DNA of 24,408 nt from Anaerobacillus sp. (GTDB taxonomy: Bacteria; Bacillota; Bacilli; Bacillales_H; Anaerobacillaceae). The DNA is taken from positions 1-24,408 of the forward strand of contig SKOL01000387.1 in the NCBI GenBank assembly GCA_007120055.1. The letters run 5' to 3'. The notes beneath the pieces were generated by a model. The model saw only the letters and a list, made by a program, of their open reading frames with translations. It did not search any database and was not told the DNA's origin. Below, one piece after another: positions 16,095-22,411 of the stretch. Position 1 is the first letter of the stretch; the number at the start of each line of letters is the position of its first letter. Position numbers and translations under genes: made by a program.

Positions 16095-16814
16095 ATGCAA
16101 AAACTGAAATTAAAATTGACATTAATGTGGTACAAACTATTAATGAAATTAGGTATTAAAGCAGATGAAATTTATTACATAGGTGGAAGCGAAGCACTCC
16201 CTCCACCACTTTCAAAAGATGAAGAAGAGCACTTATTAAGTAAATTACCTACTGGAGATAAAGCGGTAAAATCGATGCTGATTGAACGAAATTTACGCTT
16301 GGTCGTTTACATAGCGAGAAAGTTCGAAAATACAGGAATTAATATTGAAGATTTAATTAGTATTGGAACCATTGGATTAATTAAGGCGGTTAATACGTTT
16401 AATCCAGAAAAGAAAATTAAGCTTGCTACTTATGCGTCGAGATGTATTGAAAACGAGATTTTAATGTATTTGAGAAGGAATAATAAAATACGCTCAGAAG
16501 TCTCTTTTGATGAACCGCTTAATATCGATTGGGATGGGAATGAACTTCTTCTTTCTGACGTATTAGGAACAGAGGAAGATATCATTACAAAAGGAATGGA
16601 AGAAAAAGTTGACCGTAAATTACTCGTTAAAGCACTTCACACGTTAAATGCAAGAGAAAAACAAATTATGGAACTTCGCTTCGGTTTAGCAGGTGGAGAG
16701 GAAAAAACCCAAAAGGATGTAGCTGATTTATTAGGGATTTCCCAATCGTATATTTCAAGGTTAGAAAAAAGAATTATTAAGCGTTTAAGAAAAGAATTTA
16801 ATAAAATGGTTTAG
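16095..16814 (+). CDS. sigE: RNA polymerase sporulation factor sigma-E, pro-form
   Basis: Mother-cell sigma factor of early sporulation, made as an inactive precursor. The 239 residues equal the B. subtilis length as I recall it. The first 27 or so residues ([20 protein letters not shown]...) form the amphipathic pro-sequence; the processing region [14 protein letters not shown] at 25-38 is conserved. Region 2 contains [23 protein letters not shown] and the -10-binding segment [20 protein letters not shown]; region 4 ends with the [31 protein letters not shown] at 16082-16088 fixes the ATG. Targets visible in this window would include spoVE and perhaps ylmC. A palindromic repeat separates it from sigG. 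Confidence 0.98.
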   Translation: MQKLKLKLTLMWYKLLMKLGIKADEIYYIGGSEALPPPLSKDEEEHLLSKLPTGDKAVKSMLIERNLRLVVYIARKFENTGINIEDLISIGTIGLIKAVNTFNPEKKIKLATYASRCIENEILMYLRRNNKIRSEVSFDEPLNIDWDGNELLLSDVLGTEEDIITKGMEEKVDRKLLVKALHTLNAREKQIMELRFGLAGGEEKTQKDVADLLGISQSYISRLEKRIIKRLRKEFNKMV

Positions 16815-16820
16815 TTGATG

Positions 16821-16906
16821 AATGTTGAATTTTGAGAGTTGAATTAACGAGGGAGTATATGCTCATTTCCCACTAATTCAAGAAATTATACTCAAAATTC
16901 AGCATT
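16821..16906. repeat. Palindromic repeat element after sigE
   Basis: The arms 16821-16836 and 16891-16906 are complementary at 15 of 16 positions (the mismatch is G-T). Inner arms TTGAATTA 16839-16846 and TAATTCAA 16874-16881 pair perfectly, and GGGA/TCCC (16851-16854, 16868-16871) closes the tip. ACTCAAAATTCAGCA at 16890-16904 matches 14 of 15 bases of 6526-6540 in the spoVE downstream palindrome, so both belong to one repeat family. T-rich sequence after it (16906-16927) may let it act as a terminator for spoIIGA-sigE. Confidence 0.65.
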
Positions 16907-16992
16907 TATTTTTTAAAAAAATTTTTTAGCCGTTTACTCCTTTGTTTATCAATGATTCCACGAAAAAGTAATTTCCACGTACGTGAAGTAGT

Positions 16993-17020
16993 GCATATTT
17001 TTCCCACCAGAGGAGATACT
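16993..17020 (+). promoter_or_regulatory. Sigma-F (forespore) promoter for sigG
   Basis: GCATA at 16993-16997 fits the sigma-F -35 (GYATA). GGAGATACT at 17012-17020 fits the -10 pattern GGNNANANT at every fixed position. Spacing is 14 bases. In B. subtilis spoIIIG (sigG) is transcribed by sigma-F in the forespore from this gap, so sequence and position agree. Confidence 0.72.
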
Positions 17021-17057
17021 TACACTTGTACATCAACTCCTGTTAGGAGGGAAAGAA

Positions 17058-17843
17058 TTGACACGAAATAAAGTTGAAATTTGTGGTGTTGACACAGCCA
17101 AACTGCCAGTACTTACGAACAAAGAAATGCGCCAATTATTTGAAGAACTTCAAAGTGGTGACGAAACAGCAAGAGAAAAGCTAATCAACGGAAACTTAAG
17201 ATTAGTATTAAGTGTTATTCAGCGTTTTAACAATCGTGGGGAATACGTTGATGATTTATTTCAAGTAGGTTGCATTGGATTGATGAAATCCATTGATAAC
17301 TTTGATTTAAGTCAAAATGTGAAATTTTCGACTTATGCAGTACCGATGATTATAGGGGAAATTCGACGTTATTTACGTGACAATAATCCAATTCGAGTTT
17401 CTAGATCGCTTAGGGATATTGCTTATAAGGCATTACAAGTAAGAGACTCATTAATGAGTGAAAAATCTCGAGATCGCGAACCGACGATCTTAGAAATTGC
17501 TAAAGTATTAAATGTTCCAAAAGAGGATATTGTCTTTGCCCTTGATGCGATCCAAGACCCTGTATCATTATTTGAGCCAATCTATAACGATGGCGGTGAC
17601 CCAATTTATGTCATGGATCAAATAAGTGATGAAAAACAAAAAGATATTCAATGGGTCGAAGAAATAGCTTTAAAAGAAGCCATGGTACGATTAAGCGAGA
17701 GGGAAAAAATGATATTAGACATGCGCTTTTTCCAAGGGAAAACCCAAATGGAAGTCGCAGATGAAATTGGCATTTCTCAAGCGCAAGTGTCACGTCTTGA
17801 GAAGGCAGCCATTCAACAAATGAATAAGCACGCTAAAGCCTGA
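17058..17843 (+). CDS. sigG: RNA polymerase sporulation factor sigma-G
   Basis: Late forespore sigma factor. The TTG start at 17058 is set by TTAGGAGGG at 17043-17051 with six bases between. The 261-residue protein carries the sigma-G signature head NKVEICGVDTAKLPVL (4-19), region 2 NGNLRLVLSVIQRFNNRGEYVDDLFQ with the following KFSTYAVPMIIGEIRRYLRDN, and the C-terminal HTH TQMEVADEIGISQAQVSRLEKA. Asn44 appears to align with B. subtilis N45, which is reported to mediate CsfB (Gin) binding, so this control is probably kept. It has its own forespore promoter and ends in a strong terminator. Region 4 and the head are nearly invariant within the family. Confidence 0.97.
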   Translation: MTRNKVEICGVDTAKLPVLTNKEMRQLFEELQSGDETAREKLINGNLRLVLSVIQRFNNRGEYVDDLFQVGCIGLMKSIDNFDLSQNVKFSTYAVPMIIGEIRRYLRDNNPIRVSRSLRDIAYKALQVRDSLMSEKSRDREPTILEIAKVLNVPKEDIVFALDAIQDPVSLFEPIYNDGGDPIYVMDQISDEKQKDIQWVEEIALKEAMVRLSEREKMILDMRFFQGKTQMEVADEIGISQAQVSRLEKAAIQQMNKHAKA

Positions 17844-17848
17844 ATAAT

Positions 17849-17889
17849 AAAAGAGGTAAACGTCATCGTTTACCTCTTTTTATTTTTTT
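17849..17889 (+). terminator. Intrinsic terminator of sigG
   Basis: A perfect 14-bp stem (17849-17862 with 17867-17880) with the loop TCAT is followed by TATTTTTTT. It lies five bases after the sigG stop and isolates sigG from the ylm genes. Confidence 0.92.
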
Positions 17890-17893
17890 AAAA

Positions 17894-17927
17894 GTAAATA
17901 TATCGAGCGCTAGTACATATATATGTA
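17894..17927 (+). promoter_or_regulatory. Possible sigma-E promoter and palindrome before ylmC
   Basis: CATATATA at 17916-17923 matches about six of eight of the sigma-E -10, with GTAAATAT at 17894-17901 as a weak -35 match 14 bases upstream. The -10 lies inside a perfect 14-bp palindrome, TACATATATATGTA at 17914-17927. A transcript start is needed here because a terminator lies just upstream. The sequence is AT-rich and the match could be chance. Confidence 0.35.
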
Positions 17928-17957
17928 TTACAATCAATTGAATTGGGGGAAGATATT

Positions 17958-18197
17958 ATGTTAAAGATTTCTGATATTCAAGCTAAGGAAATTGTTAATG
18001 TGTCGGATGGGAAAGTGTTAGGTCATATTGGAGATTTAGATATTAATTTAGATACAGGAATGGTTGATTCTATTATTATTGGTGGAACAGGGAAAATGCT
18101 TACCTTTTTAGGAGGAAGAGAAACAGAGGTCGTGATTCCATGGAAAAATATTATTAAAATTGGTTCAGATGTGATACTCGTTCGACTAGAAGATTAA
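17958..18197 (+). CDS. ylmC: YlmC/YmxH family PRC-barrel sporulation protein
   Basis: A small 79-residue protein of the PRC-barrel YlmC/YmxH family, associated with sporulation, with no known biochemical role. Family features are the opening LKISDIQAKEIVNVSDGKVLG, the IGDLDINLDTG strand-turn, and the IPWKNIIKIGSDVILVRL end. The ATG at 17958 is seven bases after GGGGGA at 17945-17950; the in-frame TTG at 17943 lies in that site. It follows directly after the sigG terminator. In B. subtilis ylmA and ylmB separate it from sigG and are absent here. Confidence 0.9.
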   Translation: MLKISDIQAKEIVNVSDGKVLGHIGDLDINLDTGMVDSIIIGGTGKMLTFLGGRETEVVIPWKNIIKIGSDVILVRLED

Positions 18198-18230
18198 AAC
18201 GAACAAAGTCTATTTGTAAATAGAAAAATA

Positions 18231-18239
18231 TGTTAGAAT
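18231..18239 (+). promoter_or_regulatory. Possible extended -10 promoter for the ylmD operon
   Basis: TGTTAGAAT at 18231-18239 fits an extended -10 (TGN plus TAGAAT, five of six). No good -35 lies at normal distance; TTGTAA at 18214-18219 is only 14 bases away. The position, after ylmC and 90 bases before ylmD, is sensible. Confidence 0.35.
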
Positions 18240-18274
18240 AAAGTAACTGGCTGTAGAAAAAGATTACGTTAATT

Positions 18275-18297
18275 AAGCTATGTAGACTAGCTTTTTA
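18275..18297 (+). terminator. Weak hairpin with short T run before ylmD
   Basis: AAGCTA at 18275-18280 pairs with TAGCTT at 18288-18293, followed by TTT. It is downstream of the possible promoter and upstream of the ylmD start. It could end ylmC transcripts or attenuate ylmD; the stem is short and the call uncertain. Confidence 0.3.
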
Positions 18298-18328
18298 GTT
18301 TATAAAATGGTGTAGGGAAGTGTCCTTA

Positions 18329-19147
18329 GTGCAAAATGAGCCTTTTGTTTTACAAAAACAAAATAATTTAACGATAAAACCGTTCGGACAGCTAGAAAAT
18401 AGTCCGGTAGTCGGATTTTCAACGAGAAAAAGTGGGTATAGTCTTAATCCATACGCTTCGTTAAATCTTGGCCTTCATGTCGATGATGAGTGTGATAAAG
18501 TTATTGAAAATCGTAAAAAATTGGCAAATGATATTGAATTTCCATTGGATCGATGGGTATTCTCTGAGCAAGTACATGGCAATAAGATAAAAAAGGTGAA
18601 AGAAGCTGATTGTGGCAGCGGTACATTACACATGAATGATGCGATTAAAGGTACGGATGGAATGTATACGACAGAGAAAAATATTCTTTTGGCAAGTCTT
18701 TATGCGGATTGTGTTCCTCTTTACTTTTTTTCTCCGATATACAGTGCGGTCGGTTTAGCTCATGCAGGTTGGAAAGGTACAGTTGCCAAAATTGGTCCAA
18801 ATATGATCCGCATTTGGTCTGGCAATGAAAACATTCCTTTACAATCGATTTACGTTGCTATTGGTCCATCCATCTCACAACAAAATTATGAAGTAGATCA
18901 TTACGTAATTGATAAAGTAAACGATGTTATTACGAACTCAAATGATTTATCGTACAAAGAAATTGGAAATAATAAATATTTATTAGACTTAAAGCAACTA
19001 AATAAACAGTTACTTATAGAGGCAGGAATAAGAGAAGATCATATATTTGTTTCTAATTTATGCACTTTTAATGAAAGTGAGCTGTTTTTTTCATATCGTC
19101 GCCAAGAACGAACAGGAAGAATGATGAGTTTTATTGGAATGAAATAA
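18329..19147 (+). CDS. pgeF: Peptidoglycan-editing factor PgeF (YlmD), laccase-domain protein
   Basis: Cytoplasmic zinc enzyme of the multicopper-oxidase-like YfiH/YlmD family. Family members have been reported to act on purine nucleosides and to remove misincorporated residues from peptidoglycan precursors; which applies here is unknown. Family motifs are GFSTRKSG near the start, EQVHGN, the DGMYTT segment, YADCVPLYFF with the metal cysteine, GLAHAGWKGTV with the metal histidine and the late SYRRQERTGRMMSFIGM. I choose GTG 18329, eight bases after AGGGAAG at 18314-18320, giving 272 residues; GTG 18320 in the same frame overlaps that site. It is followed 14 bases later by ylmE. Confidence 0.9.
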   Translation: MQNEPFVLQKQNNLTIKPFGQLENSPVVGFSTRKSGYSLNPYASLNLGLHVDDECDKVIENRKKLANDIEFPLDRWVFSEQVHGNKIKKVKEADCGSGTLHMNDAIKGTDGMYTTEKNILLASLYADCVPLYFFSPIYSAVGLAHAGWKGTVAKIGPNMIRIWSGNENIPLQSIYVAIGPSISQQNYEVDHYVIDKVNDVITNSNDLSYKEIGNNKYLLDLKQLNKQLLIEAGIREDHIFVSNLCTFNESELFFSYRRQERTGRMMSFIGMK

Positions 19148-19161
19148 AGGAGGTATTTACG

Positions 19162-19839
19162 TTGACAGTAAAAGAGAATTTAGAAACAATTCAACAGGAC
19201 ATTGAGCTGGCCTGTCAACGAGTTCAAAGAGATGTAAACAGCGTTAAGATTATCGCTGTGACGAAATATGTGAGTGATGAGAGGGCACTTGAGGCAATAG
19301 ATGCAGGCATAGCACATATTGGGGAAAATAGGGTAGAAGAAGGTAACCGAAAGTGGCAAGTGCTAGAAGGAAAAGGGACGTGGCATTTCATTGGTACTCT
19401 TCAATCCCGGAAAGTCAAAGAAATGATTGAAAAATTTGATTATATTCATTCTCTTGACCGACTGTCACTGGCAAAAGAAATACAGAAACGAGCTACCAAA
19501 AAAGTTAAATGCTTTGTGCAAGTAAATGTTTCTGGCGAAGAAACAAAACACGGCATAGCAGCTACTGAAGTGGTTGATTTTATTAAAACATTAGAACAAT
19601 ACTCACTTATTGAAGTTGTTGGTTTAATGACGATGGCTCCATATGTGGAAGAACGTGAAGAAACTAGACAATATTTTCGAGGGCTTAAACAAGTCCAAAA
19701 AGATGTACAAGCCCTTCGTTTAAGTTTCGCCCCGTGTACAGAACTTTCTATGGGAATGTCGAATGACTATCAAATTGCTGTAGAAGAGGGAGCAACTTTT
19801 ATAAGGCTCGGAACTTCGTTAGTGGGGAAAGAAATTTAA
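19162..19839 (+). CDS. ylmE: YggS/YlmE family PLP-binding protein
   Basis: Single-domain, alanine-racemase-fold PLP protein of the YggS/PROSC family, thought to manage the cellular PLP pool and linked indirectly to amino-acid balance; no catalytic activity is established. The 225-residue protein carries the PLP lysine in AVTKYV (K35), HIGENRVEEG, WHFIGTLQSRKV, the LMTMAP motif and the phosphate-binding end ELSMGMSNDYQIAVEEGATFIRLGT. The TTG start at 19162 is set by AAAGGAGGT at 19147-19154. It lies between pgeF and sepF, the usual Firmicute order. Confidence 0.94.
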   Translation: MTVKENLETIQQDIELACQRVQRDVNSVKIIAVTKYVSDERALEAIDAGIAHIGENRVEEGNRKWQVLEGKGTWHFIGTLQSRKVKEMIEKFDYIHSLDRLSLAKEIQKRATKKVKCFVQVNVSGEETKHGIAATEVVDFIKTLEQYSLIEVVGLMTMAPYVEEREETRQYFRGLKQVQKDVQALRLSFAPCTELSMGMSNDYQIAVEEGATFIRLGTSLVGKEI

Positions 19840-19974
19840 AAATTTATAATTAAGACCTATTAAAGTGCGTGTTGCAATTAATTAAGCCTGGCTTAGTCTT
19901 AGTCTAAAAAGATTGTGTATACTTCTTTTTGAAACTTACAGATTATAAATTAAGGTTTAAAGGGAGAGAATGAA

Positions 19975-20394
19975 ATGAGCTTAAAAGCTAAATTTAAGCG
20001 TTTTTTTGAACTAGAAGATGAAGAGTCTGCAGTGGCTAAAGAAAACTCCATTGATATTGATGAAGAATATTTACCGCGAAATCAAGAAAAGAAAATAGAA
20101 AAACAAAATGTCGTTAGTATTCAAAGTGTGCAAAAGTCCACAAAAGTAATGATAATTGAGCCAAAAACGTATGAAGAAGTCCAAGATATCGCAGATCATC
20201 TTAAAAATCGTAAAGCTGTAGTCATTAATTTGCAACGAATTGGGCATGAACAAGGAAAACGAATTGTCGATTTTTTAAGTGGAACAGTGTATGCTATAGG
20301 AGGGGATATTCAAAAGTTAGGAGAAAATATTTTTCTCTGTACTCCTGATAACGTTGATGTTGCAGGAACAATTTCGGGTATTCTTTCTGAATAA
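19975..20394 (+). CDS. sepF: Cell division protein SepF
   Basis: Membrane-binding FtsZ partner that forms arcs or rings and aligns FtsZ filaments; it overlaps functionally with FtsA. The 139-residue protein has the short N-terminal amphipathic membrane anchor ([13 protein letters not shown]), an acidic linker, and the DUF552 core from about residue 55 ([30 protein letters not shown] ... [33 protein letters not shown]). AAAGGGAGAG before 19969 serves ATG 19975; a nearer ATG at 19970 is out of frame. The 135-base gap before it has no convincing promoter. Confidence 0.95.
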   Translation: MSLKAKFKRFFELEDEESAVAKENSIDIDEEYLPRNQEKKIEKQNVVSIQSVQKSTKVMIIEPKTYEEVQDIADHLKNRKAVVINLQRIGHEQGKRIVDFLSGTVYAIGGDIQKLGENIFLCTPDNVDVAGTISGILSE

Positions 20395-20420
20395 ATATTA
20401 ATTAAGTAGGTGGTAGAAAA

Positions 20421-20681
20421 ATGGGTATGATCGAGGGTATTATAATTCAACTTTTGTATTTATATTCTTGGGTAGTAATTGCGTATATTTTAATGTCATG
20501 GTTTCCGAATGCTAGAGAATCATCGATTGGTCAATTTATCGGGTCGATTGTTGAACCTTATTTAGCGCCGTTCAGAAAAATTATTCCACCATTAGGAATG
20601 ATCGATATTTCTCCAATCGTGGCAATTATTGCATTACGTTTTGCTACGTACGGTGTAAGTGCAATCTTCTCAATGTTTTAA
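20421..20681 (+). CDS. ylmG: YggT family membrane protein YlmG
   Basis: An 86-residue hydrophobic protein with two membrane segments (about 5-27 and 60-85) of the YggT/YlmG family, found next to sepF in Gram-positive bacteria and cyanobacteria. The role is poorly defined; chloroplast relatives affect nucleoid and photosystem biogenesis. The SWFPNARESSIGQFIGSIVEPYLAPFRKIIPPLGMIDISPIVAI segment between them is the family core. TAGGTGG at 20407-20413 serves the ATG. It ends 15 bases before ylmH. Confidence 0.92.
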   Translation: MGMIEGIIIQLLYLYSWVVIAYILMSWFPNARESSIGQFIGSIVEPYLAPFRKIIPPLGMIDISPIVAIIALRFATYGVSAIFSMF

Positions 20682-20696
20682 AAGGATTGAATATGT

Positions 20697-21470
20697 ATGA
20701 CTATTTATGATCACTTCCGACCAGAAGAACGACCTTTTGTCGATCAAGTAGTAGGTTGGAAGGAACTTACAAATGACCGTTTCGTACATAAATTAACTGA
20801 CTTTTTGGATCCTAGGCAGCAGCAAATTGCCTCAAGTATTATTGGACAAGGCCAAGATGTTCACATACAGTTTTCAGGGGGCACTATAAATGCAGAACGG
20901 AAAAGGGCTTTTATATACCCTTCATATATTGAACCGAATATAGAAGATTATCAGTTAGTAGCCTTCCAAGTTCATTATGCGAACAAATTTGTGCAATTAT
21001 CACACCGTGATTTATTAGGGTCTATGATGAGTTTAGGTTTAAAAAGAGAAAAGTTTGGTGACATATATATACAAGAAGAAAATGTTCAGATTGTTGTTGC
21101 TTCCGAAATAAGTAGTTATATTGAAGCTAATCTTCAAAATGTTGGACGAGCGTCGATAAGGTTGGAGAGTATTCCACTTTCAAGCTTAGTAATTGTGAAC
21201 GAAGAGTGGATAGAAAAAACGATCACCGTTAGTTCATTACGTCTTGATGTGGTTCTTTCAGAAATATATCAATTATCTCGCTCTAAAATAGCCCCGTTCA
21301 TAGAAAACAAAAGGGTAAAAGTAAACTGGAAAACGGTCGAACAAGCACCTTTCCAGCTTGAAGATGGAGATTATTTATCAGTACGTGGCTTAGGCAGAAG
21401 TAAACTTATATGTACCTTAGGGAAAACTAAAAAAGATAAATGGAGAATTTCTGTAGGTTTACGAAAATAG
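20697..21470 (+). CDS. ylmH: S4-domain RNA-binding protein YlmH
   Basis: A 257-residue cytoplasmic protein with an N-terminal domain (HFRPEERPFVDQVVGW, then LGSMMSLGLKREKFGDI) and a C-terminal S4 RNA-binding domain starting near residue 178 (TVSSLRLDVVLSEIYQLSRSKIAPFIENKRVKVNWK). Recent work on B. subtilis places YlmH on the large ribosomal subunit in ribosome-associated quality control, with overlap with RqcP; this is from memory. AAAGGA at 20681-20686 is ten bases before ATG 20697; a nearby ATG at 20693 is out of frame. Its position between ylmG and divIVA is conserved. Confidence 0.93.
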   Translation: MTIYDHFRPEERPFVDQVVGWKELTNDRFVHKLTDFLDPRQQQIASSIIGQGQDVHIQFSGGTINAERKRAFIYPSYIEPNIEDYQLVAFQVHYANKFVQLSHRDLLGSMMSLGLKREKFGDIYIQEENVQIVVASEISSYIEANLQNVGRASIRLESIPLSSLVIVNEEWIEKTITVSSLRLDVVLSEIYQLSRSKIAPFIENKRVKVNWKTVEQAPFQLEDGDYLSVRGLGRSKLICTLGKTKKDKWRISVGLRK

Positions 21471-21566
21471 TTGTCGCATTAGCAGGAACTTCTCTATTTA
21501 TGTCGAATTAGCTACTATATTAGTACTTCGTTTTAAATTTTGATTAATTTTGGAGGTGGCAAATCA

Positions 21567-22061
21567 ATGCCTTTAACACCATTGGATATTCATAATAAAG
21601 AATTCAATAGAGGTTTTCGTGGGTATGATGAAGATGAGGTAAACGAGTTTCTTGATCAAGTAATTAAAGATTATGAGATCGTCCTTCGGGAAAAAAAGGA
21701 GCTTGCTGATAAAGTAGCAGAACTTGATGAAAAATTAGCTCATTTTTCAAATATAGAATCAACACTTAATAAATCGATATTAATTGCACAAGAAACTGGT
21801 GAAGATGTTAAGAGAAATGCACAAAAAGAAGCGCAACTTATCATTAAAGAAGCAGAAAAAAATGCGGATCGTATTATTAATGATTCGTTGTCAAAATCAA
21901 GAAAAATTGCATTAGAAATTGAAGAGTTAAAGAAACAAGCTTCCGTATATAAGATGAGATTCAAGATGTTGATCGAGGCGCAGCTTGAAATGCTCGGAAG
22001 TGATGATTGGGAAGATATAAGTAAAGCTGATGAAACAAATGAATTTGTAAGAGAGAGTTAA
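21567..22061 (+). CDS. divIVA: Septum/pole placement protein DivIVA
   Basis: Coiled-coil protein that binds negatively curved membrane at septa and poles; in Bacillus it positions MinCD through MinJ and tethers the chromosome origin through RacA in sporulation. The start is ATG 21567, seven bases after TTGGAGGTGG (21550-21559), giving 164 residues, the B. subtilis length as I recall. The N-terminal membrane-binding domain reads PLTPLDIHNKEFNRGFRGYDEDEVNEFLDQV; the rest is a long coiled coil in two parts with an acidic end. An upstream TTG at 21540 lies before the ribosome site and is rejected. The ileS leader promoter begins nine bases after its stop. Confidence 0.96.
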   Translation: MPLTPLDIHNKEFNRGFRGYDEDEVNEFLDQVIKDYEIVLREKKELADKVAELDEKLAHFSNIESTLNKSILIAQETGEDVKRNAQKEAQLIIKEAEKNADRIINDSLSKSRKIALEIEELKKQASVYKMRFKMLIEAQLEMLGSDDWEDISKADETNEFVRES

Positions 22062-22069
22062 TCAGCTGC

Positions 22070-22098
22070 TTGACGTTCCATTTAATTTTTCATATAAT
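22070..22098 (+). promoter_or_regulatory. Sigma-A promoter of the ileS T-box leader
   Basis: TTGACG at 22070-22075 and TATAAT at 22093-22098 are separated by exactly 17 bases, five of six and six of six matches. Transcription would start near 22105, about 307 bases before ileS. Confidence 0.88.
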
Positions 22099-22104
22099 AC
22101 GATT

Positions 22105-22380
22105 AATTATAAAAAGGCGAAGACAGGGACAGTACTTTTACAAGTTCTTTTTTAGCGAATCAGGGACGGTGCAAGCCTGGTAAGAAGTTGTAAATAGGAA
22201 AATCACCCTTAAGCCTCACATCGAACAATACTTTTAGCGTTTAATTAGCAAAGTTTTAAGTAGGCTGTGACGAGTCATTCACGTTACGAATTAAAAGTGA
22301 ACAGTATAATAACTGTTTATTAGGGTGGTACCGCGGGTAAACCTTCTCGTCCCTTTATTGGGAGAGAAGGTTTTTTATTT
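22105..22380 (+). ncRNA. Isoleucine T-box riboswitch with terminator/antiterminator
   Basis: The leader contains the 14-base T-box AGGGTGGTACCGCG at 22322-22335. The TGGT within it would pair with the tRNA acceptor end; its last base fits the A discriminator of tRNA-Ile. Stem I has the distal-loop motif GGTGCAAGC near 22168-22176, and the specifier loop reads GAAAATCACCC, so the specifier codon is ATC (22202-22204), isoleucine. The terminator pairs CCTTCTC 22342-22348 and TCCC with GGGA and GAGAAGG 22364-22370 (one bulged G), followed by TTTTTT. Uncharged tRNA-Ile should stabilise the antiterminator and let ileS be read. Confidence 0.95.
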
Positions 22381-22411
22381 TTCTAAAATTATATAGTTGG
22401 AGGAAGAGCGA

